Shown piece by piece: positions 1 through 7,171 of a DNA stretch of 16,773 bases. How positions within the stretch are numbered: the stretch's first letter is position 1; every line of letters begins with the position of its first letter. The DNA comes from Treponema sp. GTDB lineage: Bacteria; Spirochaetota; Spirochaetia; Treponematales; Breznakiellaceae. The DNA lies in NCBI GenBank assembly GCA_031266635.1, contig JAISAN010000254.1:1-16773 (forward strand). The letters are read 5' to 3'. Under the pieces are notes generated by a model. That model saw only the letters and a list, made by a program, of their open reading frames with translations. It did no database searches and was not told where the DNA came from. The translations under genes and the position numbers were made by a program.

Positions 1-504
1 GATCCCCCAAGCGCCGGGCGAATCCATATCCATGACGAATACCGGCTGCTCCGGGCACTGGAAGTTTACCGGCTCTCCGGCCGGCCCCTCAGCGGCTATC
101 GCCGGTTTGGCCGGGGCCCGCAGGACAGGTTCCGCTTTCTCATCATTGGCCTGGAACGGCCCCGGGAGGAACTGTACCGCCGTATCAATGAACGCAGCGC
201 CGCCATGTTCCGCTCCGGGCTTCCGGCGGAGGCGGAAGCTTTATGGAAAAAAGGGTATAGCCCCCGGGATCCGGGGCTCCGGGCCATCGGTTACCGGGAA
301 TTTTTTATAGAAGATTCCCCCGGAACCTACCGTTTTGCCCGGGACGCCGCTTCGGTAGAAGCCCTGACCGCCCAAAACAGCCGCCGTTACGCGAAGCGGC
401 AGATCACCTACTTCGCCTCCCTGCCGGGGGTAAAATGGATGTCCGCGGATGATCCGGAGGGGATCCGGACGGAACTACAGAACTTCCTTCGCGGCGGGGG
501 CTGA
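1..504 (+). CDS. miaA: tRNA dimethylallyltransferase MiaA, C-terminal part (5' end outside window)
   Basis: The reading frame is open from base 1 and ends at the TGA at 502-504, giving 167 residues of a family that is usually about 300 long, so roughly the N-terminal half is missing. MiaA transfers a dimethylallyl group to N6 of A37 in tRNAs reading UNN codons. Seen in the sequence: the start of the fragment carries the family signature around the substrate-binding insert (R-I-H-I-H-D-E-Y-R, then RALEVYRLSGRPLS), followed by a DRFRFLIIGLERPREELYRRIN stretch, GLRAIGYREF, and the C-terminal NSRRYAKRQITYF segment typical of MiaA. The P-loop lies outside the window. The gene is followed by a 223-base gap, so it does not obviously share a transcript with the kinase. 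Recognition is confident; the truncation is a window effect, not a mutation. Confidence 0.93.
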   Translation, partial: DPPSAGRIHIHDEYRLLRALEVYRLSGRPLSGYRRFGRGPQDRFRFLIIGLERPREELYRRINERSAAMFRSGLPAEAEALWKKGYSPRDPGLRAIGYREFFIEDSPGTYRFARDAASVEALTAQNSRRYAKRQITYFASLPGVKWMSADDPEGIRTELQNFLRGGG

Positions 505-514
505 TACCCAGGAA

Positions 515-528
515 CCCGCCGGGGCGGG
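515..528 (+). terminator. weak hairpin after miaA
   Basis: Arms CCCGC (515-519) and GCGGG (524-528) enclose a 4-base loop eleven bases after the miaA stop codon. No run of T follows (AAAAGC instead), so it is at best a weak or factor-assisted terminator. Confidence 0.3.
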
Positions 529-593
529 AAAAGCGCCGCACGGGGAGGGAGATTCCGGGTACAGGGCCAATGGCGTATTTATTTGTTTTGCTT

Positions 594-599
594 TATAGT
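594..599 (+). promoter_or_regulatory. possible -10 element for the histidine kinase transcript
   Basis: TATAGT matches TATAAT at five of six positions and sits in the only AT-rich part of the miaA-kinase gap. No good -35 lies 17 bases upstream (TGGCGT). If used, it would give a leader of about 120 bases ahead of the ATG at 728. Low confidence without a -35. Confidence 0.25.
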
Positions 600-635
600 A
601 ATAACAGCTAAAATTTAAGGTCTAAGGCCGCTGTT

Positions 636-707
636 CCAAAACCGGTTGATTGTGAATCCTTGGCTGCAAACCTAACCATAACCGGTACGCGGCGGTTTGG
701 GTTTTTT
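636..707 (+). promoter_or_regulatory. candidate attenuator in the leader of the histidine kinase gene
   Basis: CAAACC (667-672) pairs with GGTTTG (694-699), and the stem is followed by GG and six T (702-707), the layout of an intrinsic terminator 20 bases before the start codon. The 3' arm can instead pair with CCAAAACCG at 636-644 (eight pairs with one bulged A against CGGTTTGG at 693-700), which would break the terminator. The heptamer AACCGGT occurs at both 640-646 and 680-686. Two mutually exclusive pairings plus a T-tract are seen directly; that they act as a switch is inference. The stem is short with a long loop, partly closed by CCG/CGG (682-684/690-692). Confidence 0.35.
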
Positions 708-727
708 CGTACAAACAAGGTTTGTTA

Positions 728-3307
728 ATGAAACAGGGAACCAGTTTTCGGACAAAAATCATATTCACCACCACTCTTGCGCTTGCCGTATTGGGGCTGA
801 TCCTTGCCGTTTTTATGGTACGGTTTATGAGTTTCCTTACCGGCGCGATCCTGCGGCAAACGCTGCGGCCCGTGGCAAAAACCGCGGCTTTGAGCGTTCA
901 GGAAAACCTGCGTGTACTAAAAGACCTGCTTGTCCGCGCCGGGGATACCGCGGTTATTGCCGATCCCCGGTCAAGCCGGGAAGATAAACAGACATTCCTT
1001 GACCGGGCCGGACTGCCGTTTGTCTGGCTTGGCCTGTATGATTCCGGGGGAAGGCTGGAGGCGGGAACCAAGGCGGCCCCGCCGGATATTGCCGGGCGGC
1101 AGCTTTACGCCATGCTGGCGGCGGCGGAAAATCCGGCCGTTGAGGATGTCCGGGTAAATGAAAGCGGCGGGTTTGAAATTGTTATGGGGACGCCGGTCTT
1201 TGCGGATCAAATTACCTCTTATCTTGCGGGGGCTTATGCCGGCGCCATGCTCAACGATGTACTGGGCGGTATTGATATTTCCCCCCGCAGTACCGCCTAT
1301 ATCATAAATGGCGCGGGAGAATTGATGGCCCACCGGGACATACGAGAAATCCGGGCCGGGGAATCCACCGCCGTGCCTGCCGATCCGGTCCGGGATGCGG
1401 CCCTTGCCCGGATTGACCGGAAACAGGCCGGTTCTATCCGCCTGCGGAGTGCCGGGGGCCCTAAAATTTTCAGTTTTGCTCCCGTGGGGGGAACCGGTTG
1501 GTCTCTGGTGCTTGAAACGCCCCAGAGGGATTTTATGCGCACCGCCCGGCAGGGGAACATGATCGGCATCGGTATTACCCTGCTCCTCCTGGTGCTTTTT
1601 GGCCGCGCCATGGTGTCCGTGTCCGGTTCAATCAAGGGGATTATCGGGGAAATCGAAAAAATTACCAAAGCCGCCGGGAGGGGCGATTTGATGGTCCGTT
1701 CAAATCTTTCTTCCCTGCGGGGAGATTATCTGCGGATTGCCGCCGGGGTGAACGCCGCCCTGGATATTATCTGCGCCCGGCTTGACGCGGTTCCTGTGGC
1801 CCTGGCCCTGTTTGATGAAAACCGGGAGATGTTGTACAAAAACCGCGCCATGGACGATTTCCTTTTGATCCACGGCATTGAAGACCGGGACACCCGGATG
1901 CTGGAACAGATCGCCGGGGGCGGCAACCCGGTAACGGGGGATACCCTGGCCCCGGAAGCGGCGCTTGCCTTTAATCCCCGGGTCCCCGATCCCCGGCCTT
2001 ATACCGCGGATATCGCCATGCTGGGTGATGACGGGGGGACTAATTACGTGTTAAACATTCAGCGGGCCGGCGGGGGACCGGCCGGGGGCGGTGAAATCTG
2101 TGTGATGCTCCTTTTAAGCGATGTTACCATGCTGGCCCAGGCAAAAATTGACGCCGAGGCGGCAAGCAACGCCAAAAGCGAATTCCTGGCCCGGATGAGC
2201 CACGAGATCCGTACCCCCATGAACGCCATCATCGGCATGTCCCAGATTGCGAAAAGTTCCGGCGATCTGGAAAAAATCCGCGGCTGCCTGGATCAGATTG
2301 AAAATTCCTCCACCCATCTCCTGGGGGTCGTGAACGATATTCTCGATTTCAGCAAAATCGAATCGAAAAAAATGACGCTGGACCAGCTTGAATTTTCCCT
2401 GCTGGCGGATCTGGATTTTGTGGTCTCCGTTATGTCTCCCGAGGCTCAAAAGAAGAACATCCATATCCGTACTGATATTGAGTATATACAGAACGATGGG
2501 GTAAGCGCCGACCCCCTCAGGCTCAACCAGGTACTGATCAATCTCCTTTCCAACGCGATAAAATTTTCTCCCCAGGGAAGTGAAATCCTCATCCGGGTCC
2601 GGGAACTGGAGGCGGAGCAGGGGAACAGCGTCTACCAGTTTGATGTGGTGGATCAGGGCATCGGCATCAGCGAGTATCATGCTTCAAAACTGTTCCGGCC
2701 TTTTGAGCAGGGAGACGGGGGGATTACCCGTGTGTACGGCGGGACCGGCCTGGGGCTGACGATCAGTAAAACCCTGGTAGAGATGATGGGGGGAAAAATT
2801 TCCCTCCAAAGCAGGGAGGGGCAGGGCAGCACGTTTAGCTTTTCCATCCGCTGTCCCGCAAAAGTCCGGGCCGCTGAAAAAACCCAAAAAGGGGCCGGGG
2901 AAGACAGCCCGGAGACCTTTGATTTTTCCGGGAAACATTGTCTGGTGGTGGACGACGTGGAAATTAACCGGGAGATTCTTATGGAACTCCTTTCGAATAC
3001 GGGAATCGCCATTGAAACCGCCGCAAACGGCAAAGAGGCGCTGGAAAAGTTCCATTCCTCCGCCGAGGGCTGGTACAGTTCGATCCTTATGGATATGCAG
3101 ATGCCGGTGATGGATGGCTGTACCGCCACCGCCAGAATCCGCGCCCTGGACCGCCGGGACGCCGCCTCGGTTCCCATTATCGCCATGACCGCCAATGTAC
3201 TGCAGGATGATATAGACCGGGCCATAAAATCGGGGATGAACGCCCATTTGGGGAAACCCATTGATCTCCGAAGCCTGTTGGAGCAGCTTCAGCGGTTTTT
3301 CTCATAA
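728..3307 (+). CDS. hybrid sensor histidine kinase (Cache-like sensor, HAMP-like, PAS, HisKA, HATPase, receiver)
   Basis: Membrane-bound two-component kinase of 859 residues. Domains in order: TM helix at about 11-33; an extracytoplasmic region of about 240 residues that looks like a double Cache domain (near its end AYIINGAGELMAHRD and FSFAPVGGTGWSLVLET); TM helix at about 277-298; a HAMP-like linker; a PAS-like region at about 349-460; HisKA with the phospho-accepting H492 in SHEIRTPMNAIIGMS; HATPase with its N box, DQGIGIS and GGTGLGL; a receiver at about 736-856 with D789 in LMDMQMPVMDG and the conserved K in LGKPID. No HPt or DNA-binding output follows, so the phosphate probably passes to another protein. 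The start was set at ATG 728, seven bases after AAGG (717-720); the TTG at 722 is too close to that site. The neighbouring amino-acid importer suggests a nutrient signal, but the RxWY-type amino-acid motif of dCache receptors is not visible. Confidence 0.9.
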   Translation: MKQGTSFRTKIIFTTTLALAVLGLILAVFMVRFMSFLTGAILRQTLRPVAKTAALSVQENLRVLKDLLVRAGDTAVIADPRSSREDKQTFLDRAGLPFVWLGLYDSGGRLEAGTKAAPPDIAGRQLYAMLAAAENPAVEDVRVNESGGFEIVMGTPVFADQITSYLAGAYAGAMLNDVLGGIDISPRSTAYIINGAGELMAHRDIREIRAGESTAVPADPVRDAALARIDRKQAGSIRLRSAGGPKIFSFAPVGGTGWSLVLETPQRDFMRTARQGNMIGIGITLLLLVLFGRAMVSVSGSIKGIIGEIEKITKAAGRGDLMVRSNLSSLRGDYLRIAAGVNAALDIICARLDAVPVALALFDENREMLYKNRAMDDFLLIHGIEDRDTRMLEQIAGGGNPVTGDTLAPEAALAFNPRVPDPRPYTADIAMLGDDGGTNYVLNIQRAGGGPAGGGEICVMLLLSDVTMLAQAKIDAEAASNAKSEFLARMSHEIRTPMNAIIGMSQIAKSSGDLEKIRGCLDQIENSSTHLLGVVNDILDFSKIESKKMTLDQLEFSLLADLDFVVSVMSPEAQKKNIHIRTDIEYIQNDGVSADPLRLNQVLINLLSNAIKFSPQGSEILIRVRELEAEQGNSVYQFDVVDQGIGISEYHASKLFRPFEQGDGGITRVYGGTGLGLTISKTLVEMMGGKISLQSREGQGSTFSFSIRCPAKVRAAEKTQKGAGEDSPETFDFSGKHCLVVDDVEINREILMELLSNTGIAIETAANGKEALEKFHSSAEGWYSSILMDMQMPVMDGCTATARIRALDRRDAASVPIIAMTANVLQDDIDRAIKSGMNAHLGKPIDLRSLLEQLQRFFS

Positions 3308-3311
3308 TTCA

Positions 3312-3341
3312 TTGACAGAGAAAAAAATATAACGGTATACT
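3312..3341 (+). promoter_or_regulatory. strong sigma-70-type promoter of the amino-acid importer operon
   Basis: TTGACA (3312-3317) is a perfect -35 and TATACT (3336-3341) matches the -10 at five of six, with an 18-base spacer. It starts five bases after the kinase stop codon, so the importer has its own promoter in a gap of only 63 bases. A GGAGGA ribosome site at 3360-3365 precedes the ATG at 3371. Confidence 0.75.
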
Positions 3342-3370
3342 TTCTCCAGTATTTTTTTTGGAGGAAACGC

Positions 3371-4183
3371 ATGAAACTGAAGAGTGTAATTTTTTCGATG
3401 CTTGCCGTTTTTGTCCTGATCGGTGTCTCCTGTAAAAAGGCAAATTCACGGCAAGCCGGCGGCCTTACCATGGAACCGGGGGTTCTGTCCGTCGGTATGG
3501 AAATCGGGTATCCCCCTATGGAATATCTGGATTCGGACGGGAAAACCCCCATCGGCTTTGACGTAACTATGGCAAAGGCCCTGGGGGAAAAACTCGGCCT
3601 CCAGGTAAAATTCATTGATACCGCCTGGGACGGGATCTTTGCCGGGGTTTCTACCGACAAATACGACTGCATCATCTCCTCGGTAACGATTACCCCGGAG
3701 CGGACGGTGGCCCACAATTTTACCAAACCCTATATCGGTAACGCCCAGTCGCTGGTGCTGCTCAAGGACTCCGCGGTGAAGGCCCGGCGGCCCGAAGAAC
3801 TGACGGGTCTGGGGGTGGCGTATCAGGCGGAAACCACCTCGGATATTTATATGGCCAAACTGGCGGAACAGGGCCTGAAATTTACCCCCTATGAGTATGA
3901 CAAGGTGATAAACTGCTTTGACGAACTCCGGCTGGGCCGGGTGGACGCCATAGTCTGCGACAGCCTGGTGGCGGTGGATTATATCGCCCCGGAGGACACC
4001 CCCTTTGAGATTGTCTGGCAGGGGACGGCGGATGAGGTTTTCGCCGTCTGTCTGAAAAAGGGCAATGACGCCCTGACCGAAGCGCTGGACAAGGCCCTGG
4101 ACGAGCTTTTTGCCGACGGCACCATGCGGAGGATTTCCCAGGAAACCTTCAAGATGGATATGGTTTCGCCGGCGCGGCCCTAA
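3371..4183 (+). CDS. polar amino-acid ABC transporter, substrate-binding lipoprotein
   Basis: 270 residues. A lysine-rich N-terminus and a hydrophobic stretch run into the lipobox GVSC with C21 as the lipidated residue, so this is a membrane-anchored lipoprotein rather than a free periplasmic protein. The rest is a family 3 solute-binding protein: LSVGMEIGYPPMEYLD and PIGFDVTMAKALGEKLGLQVKF at the front, TAWDGIFAGVSTDKYDCIISSVTITPERT in the middle, and the C-terminal lobe with RVDAIVCDSLVAVDYI. It delivers a polar amino acid such as glutamine, histidine, arginine or cystine to the permease encoded next; the sequence alone does not fix the ligand. GGAGGA lies five bases before the ATG. It is the first gene of a three-gene operon. 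Confidence 0.93.
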   Translation: MKLKSVIFSMLAVFVLIGVSCKKANSRQAGGLTMEPGVLSVGMEIGYPPMEYLDSDGKTPIGFDVTMAKALGEKLGLQVKFIDTAWDGIFAGVSTDKYDCIISSVTITPERTVAHNFTKPYIGNAQSLVLLKDSAVKARRPEELTGLGVAYQAETTSDIYMAKLAEQGLKFTPYEYDKVINCFDELRLGRVDAIVCDSLVAVDYIAPEDTPFEIVWQGTADEVFAVCLKKGNDALTEALDKALDELFADGTMRRISQETFKMDMVSPARP

Positions 4184-4195
4184 CAGTAGAGGCAG

Positions 4196-4855
4196 ATGTC
4201 CAAGTTTCAAACCATCCTGACATGGATTCCCCAGCTTTTGAACGGCGCCCGGATTACCATATCCCTGACCATCCTTGCGGTTTCCGCGGGTCTGGTTTTG
4301 AGCCTTTTCCTCGCGCTGGGGAAGATGTCGAAAATTTCCCTGATCAACAAATTCTGCAGTGCGTATATTTTCTTTTTCCGGGGAACTCCCCTGCTTATGC
4401 AGCTTTATTTCATCTATTACGCCCTGCCGATGATCACCCCGCTGCTGACGATTTACAGCCGTTTTGCCGCCGCGTTTATCGCCTTTGGCCTGAATTCGGC
4501 GGCATATTGCGCGGAAATCATCCGGGCGGCGATCCAGAGCATTGACAAGGGGCAGTTTGAAGCGTCCCGCGCTCTGGGTCTCTCCTATGCCCAGACCATG
4601 CGGCTGGTGATCATCCCCCAGTCGATCCGGCGGCTCATCCCCCCGGTGGGGAACGAGTTCATTATGATGCTGAAAGACGCCTCCCTGGTGTCGATGATCG
4701 CCCTGGTGGACATTACCAAAGCTACTCGGAACATTGAATCGTCCACCCGTTCCGCCCTGGTGTATATCCCGGCCATGATCCTTTACCTTATTATCACCGC
4801 GGTGTTCACCTACATTTTCCACAAGCTGGAAAAAAAGTATTCCGTGTATGAGTGA
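4196..4855 (+). CDS. polar amino-acid ABC transporter, permease
   Basis: 219 residues, normal for the HisM/GlnP class of inner-membrane permeases. Hydrophobic segments are seen at about 17-41, 52-80, 85-107, 155-172 and 188-209. The cytoplasmic EAA loop that docks on the ATPase is clear: FEASRALG at 121-128, followed by MRLVIIPQSIRRLIPP. FRGTPLLMQLYF at about 61-72 is the usual signature of the amino-acid permease family. The gene begins 12 bases after the binding-protein stop with an AGAGG site at 4188-4192. Because a single permease is encoded, it probably works as a homodimer. Substrate not determinable from sequence. Confidence 0.93.
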   Translation: MSKFQTILTWIPQLLNGARITISLTILAVSAGLVLSLFLALGKMSKISLINKFCSAYIFFFRGTPLLMQLYFIYYALPMITPLLTIYSRFAAAFIAFGLNSAAYCAEIIRAAIQSIDKGQFEASRALGLSYAQTMRLVIIPQSIRRLIPPVGNEFIMMLKDASLVSMIALVDITKATRNIESSTRSALVYIPAMILYLIITAVFTYIFHKLEKKYSVYE

Positions 4856-4863
4856 GGGCCGTC

Positions 4864-5622
4864 ATGTCAATGATTAAGACCGTCGGGCTTAGTAAATCCT
4901 TTGGAGACCTCCGGGTGTTGAAGGATGTTTCCCTTACGGTGGAGCAAAAGGAAGTGGTCTGCATCATTGGCCCTTCGGGGGCGGGTAAATCCACCTATCT
5001 CCGGTCCCTGAACCGGCTTGAGCGGATTGACGAAGGACAAATCTACATTGAAGACAAACTGCTGTTTGACTGCAAAAACGGGGTGAACAGCGTAAAAATG
5101 CACCTGGACGAGCGGAACAGGGCCCTGCTGGAAGTGGGGATGGTGTTCCAGCGTTTTAACCTGTTCCCCCACAAAACGGCGATTGAAAATGTAATGATGG
5201 CCCCGGTTCATGTGCGGAAGACCCCGGCGGAGGAAGCCCGGCAGAAGGCCAAGGTTCTCCTTGAGCGGGTGGGCTTGAGCGATAAGATCGACGCCTGGCC
5301 CAGCCAGCTTTCCGGGGGCCAGCAGCAGCGGCTGGCCATTGCCCGGGCCCTGGCTATGGAACCCCGGATCATGCTGTTCGATGAGCCCACCTCGGCCCTG
5401 GACCCGGAGCTGGTGGGAGAGGTGCTGGCGGTGATGAAGCAGCTTGCCGCCGCGGGGATGACCATGCTGGTAGTAACCCACGAGATAGGCTTTGCCCGGG
5501 AAGCGGCGGACAAAATAGTGTTTATGTTTGAAGGGGCGATTCTGGAAACCGGCGGGCCCGATCTGATGTTCAGCAATCCCCGGAACGACCGGACCCGGCA
5601 GTTTTTGCAGAGCGTGTTATAG
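4864..5622 (+). CDS. polar amino-acid ABC transporter, ATP-binding protein
   Basis: 252 residues of the GlnQ/HisP class, energising the importer from the cytoplasmic side. All motifs are intact: Walker A GPSGAGKS (36-43), Q-loop Q96 in FQRFNLFPHKT, signature LSGGQQQR (149-156), Walker B IMLFDEP (169-175), D-loop SALD, and the switch histidine H206 in VVTHE. An insertion at about 66-88 between the Walker A region and the Q-loop is slightly longer than in GlnQ. I chose ATG 4864, five bases after GAGGG (4854-4858); a GTG at 4852 would overlap the permease stop and has no site, and the ATG at 4870 is also possible. It is the last gene of the operon and ends 12 bases from the convergent ahpC. Confidence 0.93.
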   Translation: MSMIKTVGLSKSFGDLRVLKDVSLTVEQKEVVCIIGPSGAGKSTYLRSLNRLERIDEGQIYIEDKLLFDCKNGVNSVKMHLDERNRALLEVGMVFQRFNLFPHKTAIENVMMAPVHVRKTPAEEARQKAKVLLERVGLSDKIDAWPSQLSGGQQQRLAIARALAMEPRIMLFDEPTSALDPELVGEVLAVMKQLAAAGMTMLVVTHEIGFAREAADKIVFMFEGAILETGGPDLMFSNPRNDRTRQFLQSVL

Positions 5623-5635
5623 GGCCGTTCCGGCC
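5623..5635. terminator. hairpin in the gap between convergent operons
   Basis: GGCCG (5623-5627) and CGGCC (5631-5635) with a TTC loop fill the space between the importer stop (5620-5622) and the ahpC stop (5635-5637). It reads the same on both strands and could slow both transcripts. Neither side has a T-tract, so efficiency is doubtful. Confidence 0.35.
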
Positions 5636-6198
5636 TACAGCGAGCCCACCAGATCCGGGCCGGGTTTTAAGGTTTTGGCGCCGGGTTTCCACTTTGCGGG
5701 GCAGACCTGATCCGTATGTTTGGATACATACTGGGATGCCTCCACCCGGCGGAGCAACTCTTCGGCATTCCGGCCCACATTGCCGGCCAGTATCTCGTAG
5801 GCGACAATTTTTGCCTCCGGGTTGACGATAAAGCTGGCCCGGTCGGTAATGCCGTCCGTCTCAATCAGCACGTCAAAATCCCGGGCCAGGATCATGGTAG
5901 GATCCGCCAGCATGGGGTACTGGATCTTCTGGATCGCCTTGGACATATCATGCCATGCCTTGTGTACAAAATGGGTGTCGCAGGAAACTGAATAAATCTC
6001 GCAGCCAATGGCGCTGAACCGGTCGTAATAATCCGCCAGGTCTTCCAGTTCCGTGGGGCATACAAAGGTAAAGTCCGCAGGATAAAAGAAAAACACCGAC
6101 CATTTGCCCAGAATGTCCGTTTTGCTGACGTTTCTGAAATCGTTGACTTGAAAGGCCCATACAGAAAAATCTCTTACCTCTTTATTGATTAGTGACAT
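5635..6198 (-). CDS. ahpC: alkyl hydroperoxide reductase AhpC, typical 2-Cys peroxiredoxin
   Basis: 187 residues, the standard AhpC length. It reduces hydrogen peroxide and organic hydroperoxides in the cytoplasm. The peroxidatic cysteine is C47 in FFYPADFTFVCPTE and the resolving cysteine is C166 in TDQVCPAKWKPG, so it is the disulfide-forming 2-Cys type. No AhpF-type reductase is encoded in the window, so electrons must come from elsewhere (thioredoxin or a distant ahpF). An in-frame ATG 14 codons upstream (6240) was rejected: AAGGAG lies nine bases before the ATG at 6198 and the homologous N-terminus MSLINKEV starts there. It has its own promoter and sits downstream of, but apart from, the Rrf2 regulators. 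Confidence 0.95.
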   Translation of the reverse strand: MSLINKEVRDFSVWAFQVNDFRNVSKTDILGKWSVFFFYPADFTFVCPTELEDLADYYDRFSAIGCEIYSVSCDTHFVHKAWHDMSKAIQKIQYPMLADPTMILARDFDVLIETDGITDRASFIVNPEAKIVAYEILAGNVGRNAEELLRRVEASQYVSKHTDQVCPAKWKPGAKTLKPGPDLVGSL

Positions 6199-6240
6199 AT
6201 TGGAATTCTCCTTGTTCAACGGGTTTTGCAAAAACTTCAC

Positions 6241-6271
6241 ATTTTATGGTTTTTGGCAGTTTTTACCAAAA
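6241..6271 (-). promoter_or_regulatory. ahpC promoter with overlapping inverted repeat
   Basis: On the - strand TTGGTA (6264-6269) and TAAAAT (6241-6246) are separated by 17 bases, and transcription would start near 6234, giving a leader of about 36 bases. An interrupted palindrome TTTTGG/CCAAAA (6251-6256 and 6266-6271, 9-base gap) covers the -35 and the spacer, the right place for a repressor or an Rrf2-type regulator. It does not look like a PerR box. Confidence 0.5.
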
Positions 6272-6308
6272 TCTTCGGGAATTCGGCCAGGATTTCCGGG
6301 GATTTCTT

Positions 6309-6743
6309 CTATATAAAATACATATAGGATTCATCCGGGTCAATGGTTCCAACCATAGATGCCAGGGTTTTCCGGTCAATTATCTGGGAGATTCGCTCAT
6401 TCAGGCGGTCAAAGATGGTAAGGCGGATACATCGCTGGAGTTTTGATTCCTTCACATCGGGACGGGGAGCGTCCACCACCAGCATATCTCCTTCCAAAAT
6501 CCGCAGGGCGTCGCCAATGATAAGATCCTCCGGTTTTTTTGCCAGCGCGTAACCGCCGGAAGCGCCTTTGACGGACCGGATAAAACCGGCCCGGCGCAGG
6601 GTTACCGCCACCTGCTCAAGGTATCTGATTGAAATGGCCTGCCGTTCCGCAATACTGGCCAGGGAAACATGATCCTCCTGTATATGTTCCGCCAGGTCGA
6701 TAAGAAGACGGGCGCCGTAACGTCCCCTGGTGGAAATTTTCAT
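6309..6743 (-). CDS. Rrf2-family transcriptional regulator without the cysteine triad
   Basis: 144 residues with the Rrf2 fold: winged helix at about 1-65 (MKISTRGRYGARLLIDLA, then IRYLEQVAVTLRRAGFIRSVKGASGGY) and a dimerisation helix at the C-terminus. Where IscR and NsrR carry three cysteines this protein has DAPRPDVKES, with a single C105 further on, so it should not bind a cluster in the IscR way; CymR, which senses cysteine status through a partner protein, is one precedent for a cluster-free Rrf2 protein. The ATG overlaps the stop of the preceding Rrf2 gene (6740-6743, ATGA) and is preceded by GGAG. An in-frame upstream extension lies inside the other regulator and was not used. Probably co-regulates the sulfur operon; the target is inferred from position only. 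Confidence 0.9.
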   Translation of the reverse strand: MKISTRGRYGARLLIDLAEHIQEDHVSLASIAERQAISIRYLEQVAVTLRRAGFIRSVKGASGGYALAKKPEDLIIGDALRILEGDMLVVDAPRPDVKESKLQRCIRLTIFDRLNERISQIIDRKTLASMVGTIDPDESYMYFI

Positions 6744-7171
6744 ATTGCGTACTCCAGTTGATCCATGTTGCGGTAGGCTTCCACCAGATCCTGGAGGCTG
6801 ATGGAATTCACGCAGGAGGAAATTTCCTTGTAAAGTTCCCGCCAGGTGTGCTGGGAAAGGCATTTGGCCTCCAAAGGGCAAAGCCGGGAATTGATGCAGT
6901 CTACCGGTTCCAGGGTGCCTTCTACCGTCCGCAGAATATCTCCCACGGTTATTTTATCCGGGCTTTTTCCGGGAACATAACCTCCCAGAGGGCCCCGGAT
7001 ACCATGAATGAGTCCCGCCTTTCTCAGGGGGATAAAAATCTGTTCCAGGTATCCATCGGATATGCCGGTATTTTCCGCGATGGTTCTGGTACTGGCAAAC
7101 TTTTTTTCGGGAAGCAGGGCCATAAAGAGGAGCGCCTCCAGGGAATACCGGCCCTTGGTTGAAATTCTCAT
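6740..7171 (-). CDS. Rrf2-family transcriptional regulator with IscR-type cysteine triad
   Basis: 143 residues. The N-terminal winged helix starts MRISTKGRYSLEALLFMALL, with the DNA-recognition helix near SDGYLEQIFIPLRKAGLI and the wing GIRGPLGGY. Cysteines C92, C98 and C104 form C-X5-C-X5-C, the spacing and even the numbering of the [2Fe-2S] ligands of E. coli IscR; a histidine follows at H108 (H107 in IscR). Another cysteine is present in the dimer helix (SSCVNS). This is good evidence for Fe-S or redox sensing, though the cluster is not proven. The gene overlaps the PLP enzyme upstream by four bases (7168-7171) and the second Rrf2 gene downstream by four bases, so all are translated from one mRNA. 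It may repress the operon it belongs to. Confidence 0.92.
   Translation of the reverse strand: MRISTKGRYSLEALLFMALLPEKKFASTRTIAENTGISDGYLEQIFIPLRKAGLIHGIRGPLGGYVPGKSPDKITVGDILRTVEGTLEPVDCINSRLCPLEAKCLSQHTWRELYKEISSCVNSISLQDLVEAYRNMDQLEYAI

Noticed and set aside
505..727. tRNA or known riboswitch in the gap before the kinase
   Set aside because: No cloverleaf and no recognised riboswitch core; only the hairpin pair reported as an attenuator candidate.
728..3307. Kinase and importer as a single operon
   Set aside because: A near-consensus promoter lies in the 63-base gap, so separate transcription is more likely, although read-through cannot be excluded.
3446..4822. Open frame of 458 codons on the - strand
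   Set aside because: It runs antisense across the binding protein and permease genes, crosses their boundary, and is rich in His, Gly and Gln, as expected of a shadow frame.
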